Shown: one piece after another, positions 1 to 5,837 of the stretch
Numbering within the stretch: position 1 is the first letter of the stretch
Layout of the letters: every line of letters begins with the position of its first letter
Assembly (NCBI GenBank): GCA_003527965.1
Contig: DPVY01000194.1
Coordinates: 1-6,283 of the forward strand
Length of the DNA stretch: 6,283 nucleotides
Direction: 5' to 3'
From: Fidelibacterota bacterium
GTDB lineage: Bacteria > Fidelibacterota > UBA2242
Notes under the pieces: generated by a model
What the model was told of the DNA's origin: nothing
Seen by the model: the letters and a program-made list of their open reading frames with translations, nothing else
Databases searched by the model: none
Position numbers and translations under genes: made by a program

Positions 1-134
1 AGCACTTTTATTTTCAGAAAAAGATCATTGCCCGATGCAGCTATCTTTTTGCCAAAAGGTGAAAGGGTCAACAACAAAATCACCAGAAGAACAACAATAC
101 CAGGAACGGTTATCAAACGAAATCTTCTTTTCAC
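1..134 (-). CDS. 5' end of a membrane-anchored protein, possibly S41 (Ctp-type) protease (partial)
   Basis: Only the first 44 codons are inside the window; the gene runs off the left edge. The start is GTG at 134-132. A TAG lies in frame two codons upstream, and an AAAGGA ribosome binding site sits about 7 nt before the start, so this start is well fixed. The protein opens with a basic stretch (MKRRFR), then a hydrophobic segment at about residues 7-27, then a polar stretch ending NDLFLKIKV. This is a signal peptide or single N-terminal membrane anchor facing the periplasm. A short anchor followed by a DLxxxIxx stretch is reminiscent of the N-termini of carboxyl-terminal processing proteases (peptidase S41), but no catalytic or PDZ region is visible, so that assignment is a guess. 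It lies on the same strand as the upstream operon but is separated from it by 125 bp with a terminator-like hairpin, so it is probably a separate transcription unit. Confidence 0.6.
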   Translation of the reverse strand, partial: MKRRFRLITVPGIVVLLVILLLTLSPFGKKIAASGNDLFLKIKV

Positions 135-173
135 ATTCTATTCCTTTAAATTACGTATTTTAGGGTTCCGGTC

Positions 174-196
174 TTACAGTACGAAACTTGCTGTAA
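174..196. repeat. Inverted repeat, candidate operator upstream of the GTG-134 gene
   Basis: The arms TTACAG (174-179) and CTGTAA (191-196) are perfect inverted copies separated by 11 bp, so the half-site centres are 17 bp apart. The dyad lies 40-62 bp upstream of the GTG start of the leftmost gene, where a repressor or activator site would be expected. No convincing sigma-70 promoter could be fixed relative to it. A 6-bp dyad can occur by chance in AT-rich DNA. Confidence 0.2.
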
Positions 197-226
197 ATAT
201 CCGAAATAATTACCAGTATAACATCT

Positions 227-259
227 AAAAAAACCAAATTGTTTCATCCCGTAAATTTG
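227..259 (-). terminator. Weak Rho-independent terminator after the GAF/fRMsr gene
   Basis: Read on the minus strand, the bases just after the TGA stop (262-260) form a 6-bp stem, CAAATT with AATTTG (259-254 and 240-235), around a 13-nt loop. It is followed by G and then a run of seven T. The position at the end of the three-gene operon fits a terminator. The stem is almost all A-T and the loop is long, so it would be weak. Confidence 0.4.
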
Positions 260-733
260 TCAAAAAAGAGACGAAATTTGCCGGCACAGATTCTCCAACA
301 TCGCTTTGTCTTTTTCGGTAAAAGGCTGTTCGGCGTGTGAATCTATATCCAATTCCGCCACAAACCGTCCGTCTTTGAAAACCGGTACGACAATCTCGGA
401 TTTTACATCAACACCGCAAGAAAGATAATTGGTTTCCAGACCAACATTCTGCACAACAATCGTATCCAGTGTTTCTGCGGCTTGTCCACAAACCCCCCGC
501 CCAAAAGGTATTTTAACATGCTCGGTTGGATCTCCCACAAAGGGTCCCAAATTCAATTCCTTTTTCCTGTGATCTGCAATATAAAACCCGACCCAATGAT
601 AATAGGGTACAGATTCATTCAACAATTGACATAGAGCCATCAATTTTTCAGTACGCGTCTGTGACGATTGAATAATGTTGCGAACGGATTCCACTGTAGG
701 AGAGAAATGATTGTTACCGGTATTTTCTTGCAT
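260..733 (-). CDS. GAF-domain protein, free methionine-(R)-sulfoxide reductase family (YebR-like)
   Basis: This 157-residue, single-GAF cytosolic protein has the length and motif order of the fRMsr/YebR family, which reduces free Met-(R)-sulfoxide using thioredoxin. Visible family motifs are HWVGFY (46-51), LGPFVG (62-67), IPFGRGVCG (75-83), an SCG at 105-107, KSEIVVP (111-117) and ELDIDS (127-132). By alignment from memory with E. coli YebR, C82 matches Cys94 and C106 matches the catalytic Cys118. The position of the resolving Cys84 is His72. The protein may therefore resolve its sulfenic acid through C82, or it may be a sensor-like derivative. It is the last gene of a leftward operon, 10 bp after the NagX-like gene, and no strong ribosome binding site is visible, which suggests coupling or re-initiation. 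The family call is firm; catalytic competence is uncertain. Confidence 0.88.
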   Translation of the reverse strand: MQENTGNNHFSPTVESVRNIIQSSQTRTEKLMALCQLLNESVPYYHWVGFYIADHRKKELNLGPFVGDPTEHVKIPFGRGVCGQAAETLDTIVVQNVGLETNYLSCGVDVKSEIVVPVFKDGRFVAELDIDSHAEQPFTEKDKAMLENLCRQISSLF

Positions 734-743
734 TTTATTATCG

Positions 744-1880
744 CTATATCTTAATAAATATTTTCTTCCGGTATAAAATATCGCAAATCAACCAATACAC
801 CGTGATCAGAGTAAGTGCAAAAAGGAGCGAGCCGTCTATTTGGCTACCACCGGCGAGAGGAACAAAGACATTCAAATATAACCAGCTTTTTAAAGTAACG
901 ATTTGACCAGCGGCATCACGCCAGCGTACCAGAAACACCAACGATTTTGCAACCAACCCCGAAAACACAAAAATAAACAGGGGATTAGCGCCAAATACAA
1001 CAAGTGGTTTTGTCCATGTCTTGTATCCCAAGACATCGATGAATAGGATCGCCACCCCAAGACAAAGCATTGCCATGCCACCCGTGTACAGAACATAAGA
1101 ACTGGTCCAGATGGGCTTGCCGATGGGGAAAAAGAGACCCCATAATAATCCGCCCAGCACAAATATTACTCCTCTTTCAAGCAGCTTTTTTACCACCTTT
1201 TTCTGATCCTTTTCCGATGTTATCAGACTTCCGGAAAAATAGCCTATAATTACAGACACGATTGCCGGCAGCGTACTGAGAATTCCCTCGGGATCAAAGG
1301 GCATTCCATAACCGTGATATACATGATTTTCTCCAAAAAGCCACAAATCAAAACGCCGTACAAAGGTATTCTCCATTTCAAATCCGCCGGTTGCAGCGAG
1401 AAGCAGCCAGTAAAAAACCAATATGATGCCGGCAGTCCAGGCAACTTTTTTCTTATCCAAAGTGAGTACAAGTAATGAAGCAATTCCATAGCATAGCGCT
1501 ATTCGCTGAAGCACGCCGACAATTCTCAAGCCGCTGAATATTTCCCCAAAACCGGCTACCGGACGGAGCATATTCAACACAAGACCGATAAGAAAAATCA
1601 CCAATGTGCGCTTCAGGATTTTCCGGCCCGCCGCCGGAGTTAACTTGTGATCAAATTTAGAAAATGAAAGCCACATGGCAACACCTACAATAAACAGGAA
1701 AAACGGGAAGACCAGATCGGTGGGAGTACATCCAAACCACTTTGCGTGACGCAGTGGCGCATAAATATGCCCCCAGCTACCGGGATTGTTAACCGTGATC
1801 ATAAGCGCAATAGTTGCTCCGCGAAATACATCGAGTGCAATCAATCGCTTCGTTTTTTGCTCATTAATTAATTCGGACAT
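744..1880 (-). CDS. DUF5009/NagX-like transmembrane acyltransferase (HGSNAT family)
   Basis: This 378-residue integral membrane protein has about ten hydrophobic helices, at roughly 13-30, 54-73, 88-105, 118-140, 146-164, 202-220, 236-254, 258-284, 291-315 and 350-370. Family signatures are DVFRG (17-21), the RHAKWFG block with H45, TDLVFPFF (54-61), GVLQRIAL (122-129), FDPEG (195-199), KPIWTSSYVLYTGG (255-268) and GANPLFIF (297-304). H45 lies where human heparan-alpha-glucosaminide N-acetyltransferase has its active-site histidine (H269). Relatives move an acetyl group from cytosolic acetyl-CoA across the membrane to an amino sugar, and bacterial NagX genes are linked to chitin or amino-sugar use. 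No sugar-catabolic genes are visible here, so the substrate is unknown. The start ATG 1880 has a GAGGG site 8 nt upstream that overlaps the end of the preceding gene (12-bp gap), so the two are probably translated from one mRNA. Confidence 0.88.
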   Translation of the reverse strand: MSELINEQKTKRLIALDVFRGATIALMITVNNPGSWGHIYAPLRHAKWFGCTPTDLVFPFFLFIVGVAMWLSFSKFDHKLTPAAGRKILKRTLVIFLIGLVLNMLRPVAGFGEIFSGLRIVGVLQRIALCYGIASLLVLTLDKKKVAWTAGIILVFYWLLLAATGGFEMENTFVRRFDLWLFGENHVYHGYGMPFDPEGILSTLPAIVSVIIGYFSGSLITSEKDQKKVVKKLLERGVIFVLGGLLWGLFFPIGKPIWTSSYVLYTGGMAMLCLGVAILFIDVLGYKTWTKPLVVFGANPLFIFVFSGLVAKSLVFLVRWRDAAGQIVTLKSWLYLNVFVPLAGGSQIDGSLLFALTLITVYWLICDILYRKKIFIKI

Positions 1881-1892
1881 GATACTTTCCCT

Positions 1893-3236
1893 CTAATTTG
1901 CTTTACCTAAATTATTCAAAACCCCTTCCGCTGCAAAAATACCCGTTACGGCGGAATAAATAATTCCGCGACTGTGACCGCTAGCGTCGCCTGCTACAAA
2001 GAAATTCTTCACATTGGTTTCAAGGTTCGGAGAAACTGTATATTTTGTGTCATAGAATTTTATTTCGGGAGCATAGAGCAATGTGTTGTTTGACTGCAAA
2101 CCGTGAATGATGTTGTTTAAAACGTCCAGTCCTTCCATCAAATTTGTCACAATTCGCTGGGGAAAAGCCATGGCAATATCTCCCGGAGTAACATCCAACA
2201 ACGTTGGAGTTATCGCTGATTTGGCGATTCTGTCCCAAGTGGAACGGCGCCCGGAAACAAAATCTCTGAGCCGTTGGATAATTGGTTTCCCGCCGCCGAT
2301 TGTTGTCGCCAACCGGGCAATATCACGCCCATATTTAGTTGTATCCTCGACGGGATCGGTTAATAAAACCCTTGATAAAAGGGCAAAATTGGTGTTATTC
2401 GTCTTCACACTCCACTTGGCGTGACCATTCACCAGCACAAAATCGTCAAATTCTTCTTTGACAATGTAACCGTTGGGATTTGTGCAGAAGGTTCGCACCA
2501 GATCATCGTAGGATTTGGTGTACAGGCGAAATTTGGCGTCATACATCACTTTCGCGATTTCCGCATAGATGTCTTCCGGGAACTCGACCCGGACGCCTAC
2601 GTCGATAGGTCCATACATATTCTGAATACCAAGTTTTTTTGCCTGTTCACGCAGCCAATAGGCTCCGGCTCGCCCCGGTGCGGCGATTACCGCCCGGGCA
2701 TGAAATTTTTCATCTTCACTCGCCAATATATAGCGCTGATCTTTAAAATCAATCGATCGAATACGGGTATTTACCCGGAAAGAAACCCCCTTTTTTAAGA
2801 GTCGTTTATAAAACCGATTGGCAACAACGCGCAGGCGGTCCGTTCCGATATGACGCTGTTTGGCAAAAATAAAATCAACGCCAACCGCATGAGCTGCACG
2901 CATTAAATCCTGCAACAATTTTCCGTCAGTCCCGGAATAGCCGCCCTCAACACCATTTTCAGTAAAGATGTTGTCGACAATCTCAATATATTTTTCAACC
3001 TCCGCCGGATTTCTACCAAAACTTTCGGGATCTCCGCCGATGCGGTGAGTTAAATTCAACTTACCGTCGGAAAATGTGCCCGCGCCCCCAATTCCAAAAT
3101 TCATGTCTTTGCGCTTTTCCGGCTCGTCTCCCCGATCAATTACCAGGACCGACAAACCATGATCAGCCAATCGGTCGGCGGCAAACAATCCCGCAGATCC
3201 GGCGCCAATTAAAATTACATCATATATTTGTTCCAT
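1893..3236 (-). CDS. FAD-dependent oxidoreductase (COG2509-type dehydrogenase)
   Basis: This 447-residue flavoprotein is probably cytosolic, since no signal peptide or membrane segment is seen. It opens with a Rossmann beta-alpha-beta FAD motif (GAGSAG, 11-16) ending in the ribose-binding acidic region (VIDRG, 32-36). It then has the glycine-rich block GIGGAGTFSDGKLN (48-61), typical of the uncharacterised COG2509 dehydrogenases. Further family features are FCTNPNGYIV (250-259), APGRAGAYW (186-194) and the C-terminal FAD motif GDASGHSRGI (416-425) followed by a helix. The substrate of this family is not established. Length is normal and no truncation is seen. The start ATG 3236 places the Rossmann strand at residues 5-10, as expected; an AGGA lies only 3 nt upstream, an unusually short spacing. 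It is the first gene of the leftward operon with the acyltransferase and GAF protein. Confidence 0.9.
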   Translation of the reverse strand: MEQIYDVILIGAGSAGLFAADRLADHGLSVLVIDRGDEPEKRKDMNFGIGGAGTFSDGKLNLTHRIGGDPESFGRNPAEVEKYIEIVDNIFTENGVEGGYSGTDGKLLQDLMRAAHAVGVDFIFAKQRHIGTDRLRVVANRFYKRLLKKGVSFRVNTRIRSIDFKDQRYILASEDEKFHARAVIAAPGRAGAYWLREQAKKLGIQNMYGPIDVGVRVEFPEDIYAEIAKVMYDAKFRLYTKSYDDLVRTFCTNPNGYIVKEEFDDFVLVNGHAKWSVKTNNTNFALLSRVLLTDPVEDTTKYGRDIARLATTIGGGKPIIQRLRDFVSGRRSTWDRIAKSAITPTLLDVTPGDIAMAFPQRIVTNLMEGLDVLNNIIHGLQSNNTLLYAPEIKFYDTKYTVSPNLETNVKNFFVAGDASGHSRGIIYSAVTGIFAAEGVLNNLGKAN

Positions 3237-3264
3237 ATGTCCTGTGTGTTTTATCTGTTAAAAT

Positions 3265-3285
3265 AACATGGAAGTTTAACATGTT
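3265..3285. repeat. Inverted repeat upstream of the FAD oxidoreductase gene
   Basis: AACATG (3265-3270) and CATGTT (3280-3285) are perfect inverted copies around 9 bp. A second, overlapping pair is GTTAAA (3257-3262) with TTTAAC (3275-3280). The cluster is 29-49 bp before the ATG of the leftward operon, so it could be an operator or a leader hairpin. It carries no known regulator signature that I recognise. Confidence 0.25.
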
Positions 3286-3375
3286 TATAAATAAGATTCC
3301 ATGAAAAATAATGAAATTTTTACAGCGCCGATTACTCTGATCTTTTATTATGAACGACAACTGTGAATCGGGGGC

Positions 3376-3421
3376 GGGCATTATCCCATAAAAATAGCCT
3401 GTTGGCTCCCATATAATGCCC
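3376..3421. repeat. Nested inverted repeat (9-bp outer, 4-bp inner stem)
   Basis: The outer arms GGGCATTAT (3376-3384) and ATAATGCCC (3413-3421) are perfect 9-bp inverted copies. Inside the 28-nt interval, AGCC (3396-3399) and GGCT (3404-3407) form a second stem with a TGTT loop. No T-tract follows on the side that would be needed for a terminator, and no gene reads into it. A regulator-binding dyad, or a structured leader of a transcript starting beyond it, is more likely. Confidence 0.4.
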
Positions 3422-3425
3422 AAAA

Positions 3426-3441
3426 GGGTCGATTTATTGCA
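3426..3441 (+). promoter_or_regulatory. Weak sigma-54 -24/-12-like element before the regulator gene
   Basis: GG at 3427-3428 is followed by exactly 10 bases and then GC at 3439-3440, inside a perfect TTGCA -12 element. The -24 side matches the consensus TGGCACG only at GG. If used, transcription would start near 3452, giving a 90-nt leader. It could mean autoregulation, but the poor -24 box makes chance likely. Confidence 0.18.
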
Positions 3442-3479
3442 AAAATGGGTCTTTTTAATTGATAAATTTGCTCTATGTG

Positions 3480-3508
3480 TTGCATATAAACCACAAGAGT
3501 GATAATAT
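3480..3508 (+). promoter_or_regulatory. Candidate extended -10 sigma-70 promoter for the response regulator
   Basis: TTGCAT (3480-3485) and TAATAT (3503-3508) are 17 bp apart, and a TG dinucleotide at 3500-3501 gives an extended -10. Each hexamer matches consensus at 4 of 6 positions. Transcription would start near 3515, leaving a leader of about 27 nt that contains the AAAGGA ribosome binding site at 3531-3536. Confidence 0.4.
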
Positions 3509-3541
3509 TGGGGCGATACAGCAGATCAACAAAGGATTCTA

Positions 3542-4945
3542 ATGGCTTCAATTTTTGTTATCGATGACGATAAGGCAATCCGGGAGTTGTTGCAGGAATC
3601 TTTGGAGGCCGACAACCACTCCATTACAACTTTGTCTTCGGCGGAACTTGCCATACACGCAATAAAAACCGAAGAGCCCGACATTATTTTACTTGATATT
3701 AATCTCCCCGGAATGAGCGGGTTTGAATTTCTCAAAATTGTAAAAACCAAGTACGCCCACATTCCAATTGTCATGATAACCAGCAATACGGATGTCGATT
3801 CGGCAATAAAAGCCATGAAGCTGGGTGCAAGTGATTATATTCAGAAACCCTTTAATGTTGACGAACTTTCACTGATAATTAATAAAATTCTTGATTTGCG
3901 ATATAAAGATGACCACATCGCTTATTTACAAAACGAGGAGAAGCAATTTCACGGATTCGGTGAAATAATCGGCAACAGCTCGTCAATCAAGGCAATTTTC
4001 AACACCATTCAGCAGCTGGCTGGTTCCGCCCGAACAACCGTTCTGATCCGGGGTGAAACCGGCACCGGTAAAGAGCTGGTTGCCCGCGCCATTCACGCCA
4101 ACAGTAAGCGCTCAGATAAACCCTTTGTTGAAATTAACTGCTCGGCATTTCATGAACATCTGTTAGAAGCCGAACTTTTTGGATATGAGGCGGGCGCTTT
4201 TACCGGAGCAAACCACCGCAAGCGTGGTCTGCTTGAATTAGCCCACAAAGGAACATTTTTTCTGGATGAAATCGGCGATATGGCGCTTGCACTACAAGCC
4301 AAGATATTAAAAGTTATCGAAAAAAAGACTTTTCGGCGAGTGGGCGGTATTAGGGAGATCGAGGTTGACACCCGAATTATCTCCGCCACTTCGAGAAACC
4401 TGGAAGAAAAAATTGCTCAGGGCGAGTTCAGGGAAGATTTATTCTACCGCTTAGACGTTGCCACGATCGACATCCCGCCTTTAAGAGAACGGATAGAAGA
4501 TGTTCTCTTAATTGCCGACCACTTTCTAAAAATATACAATAAAGAATTTAAGAAAAATATCAAATCGCTACGTGAAGACGTCAAGACACTTTTGCTAAAG
4601 CACAATTGGCCCGGAAATGTACGTGAACTGAAAAACGTGATAGAGCGCGCCGTCCTTTTTGAAAAAAGCAATCAGCTGACCACCAAAAGCATCACGATTC
4701 CCGAGAGGAACGCTATCAACTGTCTTGATCTGCTTAATAACGCCGACAACCTACAGATACCTGCCGACGGATTCTCTCTACAAGAACTTGAAAAAGTTTT
4801 AATTCAGAAGGCTCTTTTACAAACGGGGGGCAACAAAACCGAGGCGGCGAAAATTCTAAACATCTCCCGGGAAACTTTAAAATACCGCTTAAAAAAGCAT
4901 GAAATTCCCCGGTCATTAAAAGAGACTCACATTTCTGTTAATTGA
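3542..4945 (+). CDS. NtrC-family sigma-54-dependent response regulator
   Basis: This complete 467-residue two-component activator has three domains. The receiver (about 1-118) has acidic pocket D8-D10, phospho-acceptor D52, T80 and K102. The AAA+ sigma-54 interaction domain (about 140-370) has Walker A GETGTGKE (171-178), the sigma-54 contact loop GAFTGA (218-223), Walker B with D242-E243 (FFLDEIG, 239-245) and arginine-finger region FREDLFYRL (296-304), followed by WPGNVREL (356-363). The C-terminal Fis-type helix-turn-helix is at about 430-452. When phosphorylated, such proteins form a ring on upstream DNA and use ATP to open promoters held by sigma-54 RNA polymerase. ATG 3542 has AAAGGA 5 nt upstream. 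No histidine kinase is in the window, so its partner is elsewhere. The sigma-54-like promoter before the next gene is an obvious candidate target. The class is certain; the signal is unknown. Confidence 0.96.
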   Translation: MASIFVIDDDKAIRELLQESLEADNHSITTLSSAELAIHAIKTEEPDIILLDINLPGMSGFEFLKIVKTKYAHIPIVMITSNTDVDSAIKAMKLGASDYIQKPFNVDELSLIINKILDLRYKDDHIAYLQNEEKQFHGFGEIIGNSSSIKAIFNTIQQLAGSARTTVLIRGETGTGKELVARAIHANSKRSDKPFVEINCSAFHEHLLEAELFGYEAGAFTGANHRKRGLLELAHKGTFFLDEIGDMALALQAKILKVIEKKTFRRVGGIREIEVDTRIISATSRNLEEKIAQGEFREDLFYRLDVATIDIPPLRERIEDVLLIADHFLKIYNKEFKKNIKSLREDVKTLLLKHNWPGNVRELKNVIERAVLFEKSNQLTTKSITIPERNAINCLDLLNNADNLQIPADGFSLQELEKVLIQKALLQTGGNKTEAAKILNISRETLKYRLKKHEIPRSLKETHISVN

Positions 4946-4969
4946 CTGCGGCAGCGGATATTTTGGGGT

Positions 4970-4993
4970 ATATCACCCACCATTGTGTGATAT
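4970..4993. promoter_or_regulatory. 7-10-7 inverted repeat, candidate enhancer (UAS) for the sigma-54 activator
   Basis: ATATCAC (4970-4976) and GTGATAT (4987-4993) are perfect inverted copies with a 10-bp spacer, so the half-site centres are 17 bp apart. Part of it recurs as a direct repeat: ATCACCC occurs at 4972-4978 and again at 4999-5005. The dyad centre is about 190 bp upstream of the start site predicted from the sigma-54-like promoter at 5144-5159, within the usual range for enhancers of NtrC-type activators. No T-tract follows, so it is not a typical terminator. The function is inferred. Confidence 0.4.
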
Positions 4994-5032
4994 TCACCAT
5001 CACCCGGTCTGACACTAATGACTTATTTACAG

Positions 5033-5057
5033 AATTATAAACCATAATATTTTTTTT
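5033..5057 (+). terminator. Possible weak terminator after the response regulator gene
   Basis: An all-A/T stem, ATTAT (5034-5038) with ATAAT (5044-5048) around the loop AAACC, is followed after one A by eight T (5050-5057). The T-tract is good, but a 5-bp stem without G-C pairs is weak. It lies about 90 bp after the regulator's stop codon. Confidence 0.3.
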
Positions 5058-5143
5058 ACATCATAGATAAGTTGCTGTTAATATAGTGCCATAAGCCTGT
5101 TTGCATAATAACTACTTTTGTTATAAACAAAGTTTTTATATAT

Positions 5144-5159
5144 TGGTACGCCATTTGTA
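5144..5159 (+). promoter_or_regulatory. Candidate sigma-54 promoter (-24/-12) of the lipoprotein-TPR genes
   Basis: TGGTACG (5144-5150), four bases, then TTGTA (5155-5159) matches the sigma-54 consensus TGGCACG-N4-TTGCA at 10 of 12 defined positions with exact spacing. The mismatch that matters is T for C in the -12 GC doublet. The predicted start is near 5170, giving a leader of about 41 nt that contains the GAGG site of the lipoprotein gene. It lies directly downstream of an NtrC-type activator gene. An alternative sigma-70 reading, TTGTAA (5155-5160) with TTTAAT (5178-5183) at 17 bp, cannot be excluded. Confidence 0.5.
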
Positions 5160-5210
5160 AATATATAAATGCTATGTTTTAATGTGTAACTAACATAAGT
5201 GAGGTATGGT

Positions 5211-5780
5211 ATGAAAGGAAAATCATTTTTGATTCTCAGTCTCTGTTTCGTTTTTTTTACAACCCTTATTATGACTGGTTGTAGCGAAAACTTTTTGTCA
5301 AGTCCCACTGAACCGGTTGCGTCAATCGGTATCCACGTGGATGATATTCAATGGGCACCGGCCAAAGCCGACTTCACCGGTAAATTAAAAGCGCTTGAAA
5401 AATCAACCATTGCCGGTAAAGTCATTGTCGCCTCTAACGGTGGAACCGTCGGTGGTGCAAACACTTTCAACAATTGGGTTACATTTCCGCCTAACGCTCT
5501 CAGTGAAAACACCTATGTTACGGTCGAAGTAATCTGCGAGGACAGCTTTGTTTGTGTCGAATTCTTGCCGAGCGGCACTTTCAACGATTACGTCGATATT
5601 ACGCTTTCCTGGGCACAATTGGATATTGACGAGCCCACAATTGCCGACTTAAATATCTATTTTAGCCAGGATGACGGCAATTATTGGTTTCCCGTAGATT
5701 CCGAGCCTGTCATTAATTATGACAACAAAACAGTCACATTCAAGACCAACCATTTCACGCGATATGGATGGGGAATATAA
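5211..5780 (+). CDS. Lipoprotein with a ZU5-like beta domain and C-terminal HFT motif
   Basis: This 189-residue exported protein of unknown function starts at ATG 5211, chosen because GAGG (5201-5204) lies 6 nt upstream. A GTG four codons earlier would overlap that site. A basic start and hydrophobic segment (6-21) end in a lipobox-like MTGC with C24 as the lipidation site, so the mature protein should be membrane-anchored, probably at the outer membrane. A linker (25-65) is followed by a beta-rich domain: GKVIVASNGGTVGG (69-82), VTFPPNAL (90-97) and YVTVEV (102-107). The pattern GGxV...(I/F)PPxAL..xTxVTV resembles bacterial ZU5-like domains. C109 and C115 could form a disulfide. The C-terminus is NHFTRYGWG, like the closing strand of ZU5-type repeats. 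It sits between the sigma-54 activator and the TPR gene, and is probably co-transcribed with the latter (57-bp gap). Confidence 0.82.
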   Translation: MKGKSFLILSLCFVFFTTLIMTGCSENFLSSPTEPVASIGIHVDDIQWAPAKADFTGKLKALEKSTIAGKVIVASNGGTVGGANTFNNWVTFPPNALSENTYVTVEVICEDSFVCVEFLPSGTFNDYVDITLSWAQLDIDEPTIADLNIYFSQDDGNYWFPVDSEPVINYDNKTVTFKTNHFTRYGWGI

Positions 5781-5837
5781 GCAGAAAATGGTGTCTGTTT
5801 TAAAAGAGAAACCTTTAATTTTAGCTGAGAGAAAAAT

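Larger units (their letters stand above)
3237..3541. other. 305-bp divergent intergenic region
   Basis: This non-coding, AT-rich spacer separates the leftward oxidoreductase operon from the rightward response regulator gene. It contains a dyad near the oxidoreductase start (3265-3285), a large nested inverted repeat (3376-3421), a weak sigma-54-like GG-N10-GC element (3426-3441) and an extended -10 promoter candidate (3480-3508), each listed separately. No tRNA or protein-coding pattern was seen. A convincing promoter for the leftward operon could not be fixed. The best guess is the A/T-rich stretch at about 3285-3320, read on the minus strand. Confidence 0.7.

Noticed and set aside
28..228. 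Plus-strand open frame of 66 codons
   Set aside because: It runs antisense to the truncated minus-strand gene and the terminator region, its translation has no recognisable pattern, and no ribosome binding site is seen.
890..1489. Two minus-strand open frames (890-1162 and 1250-1489) inside the acyltransferase gene
   Set aside because: They are out-of-frame shadows; the main frame carries the conserved membrane-protein motifs throughout, with no frameshift.
2107..2798. Two plus-strand open frames opposite the FAD oxidoreductase
   Set aside because: They are antisense to a clearly conserved gene, and their translations lack domain features.
3220..3423. Minus-strand open frame of 67 codons covering the divergent intergenic region
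   Set aside because: It overlaps the start of the oxidoreductase gene in another frame, spans the inverted repeats, and has no recognisable protein pattern.
5117..5136. Hairpin TTTGTT-ATA-AACAAA followed by GTTTTT
   Set aside because: The stem is nearly all A-T with a 3-nt loop, and it lies just upstream of the promoter candidate; common by chance in such AT-rich DNA.
5781..5837. Possible terminator between the lipoprotein and TPR genes (CAGA...TCTG then TTTT)
   Set aside because: The stem is only 4 bp with an 8-nt loop and a short T-run, too weak to call; co-transcription is more likely.
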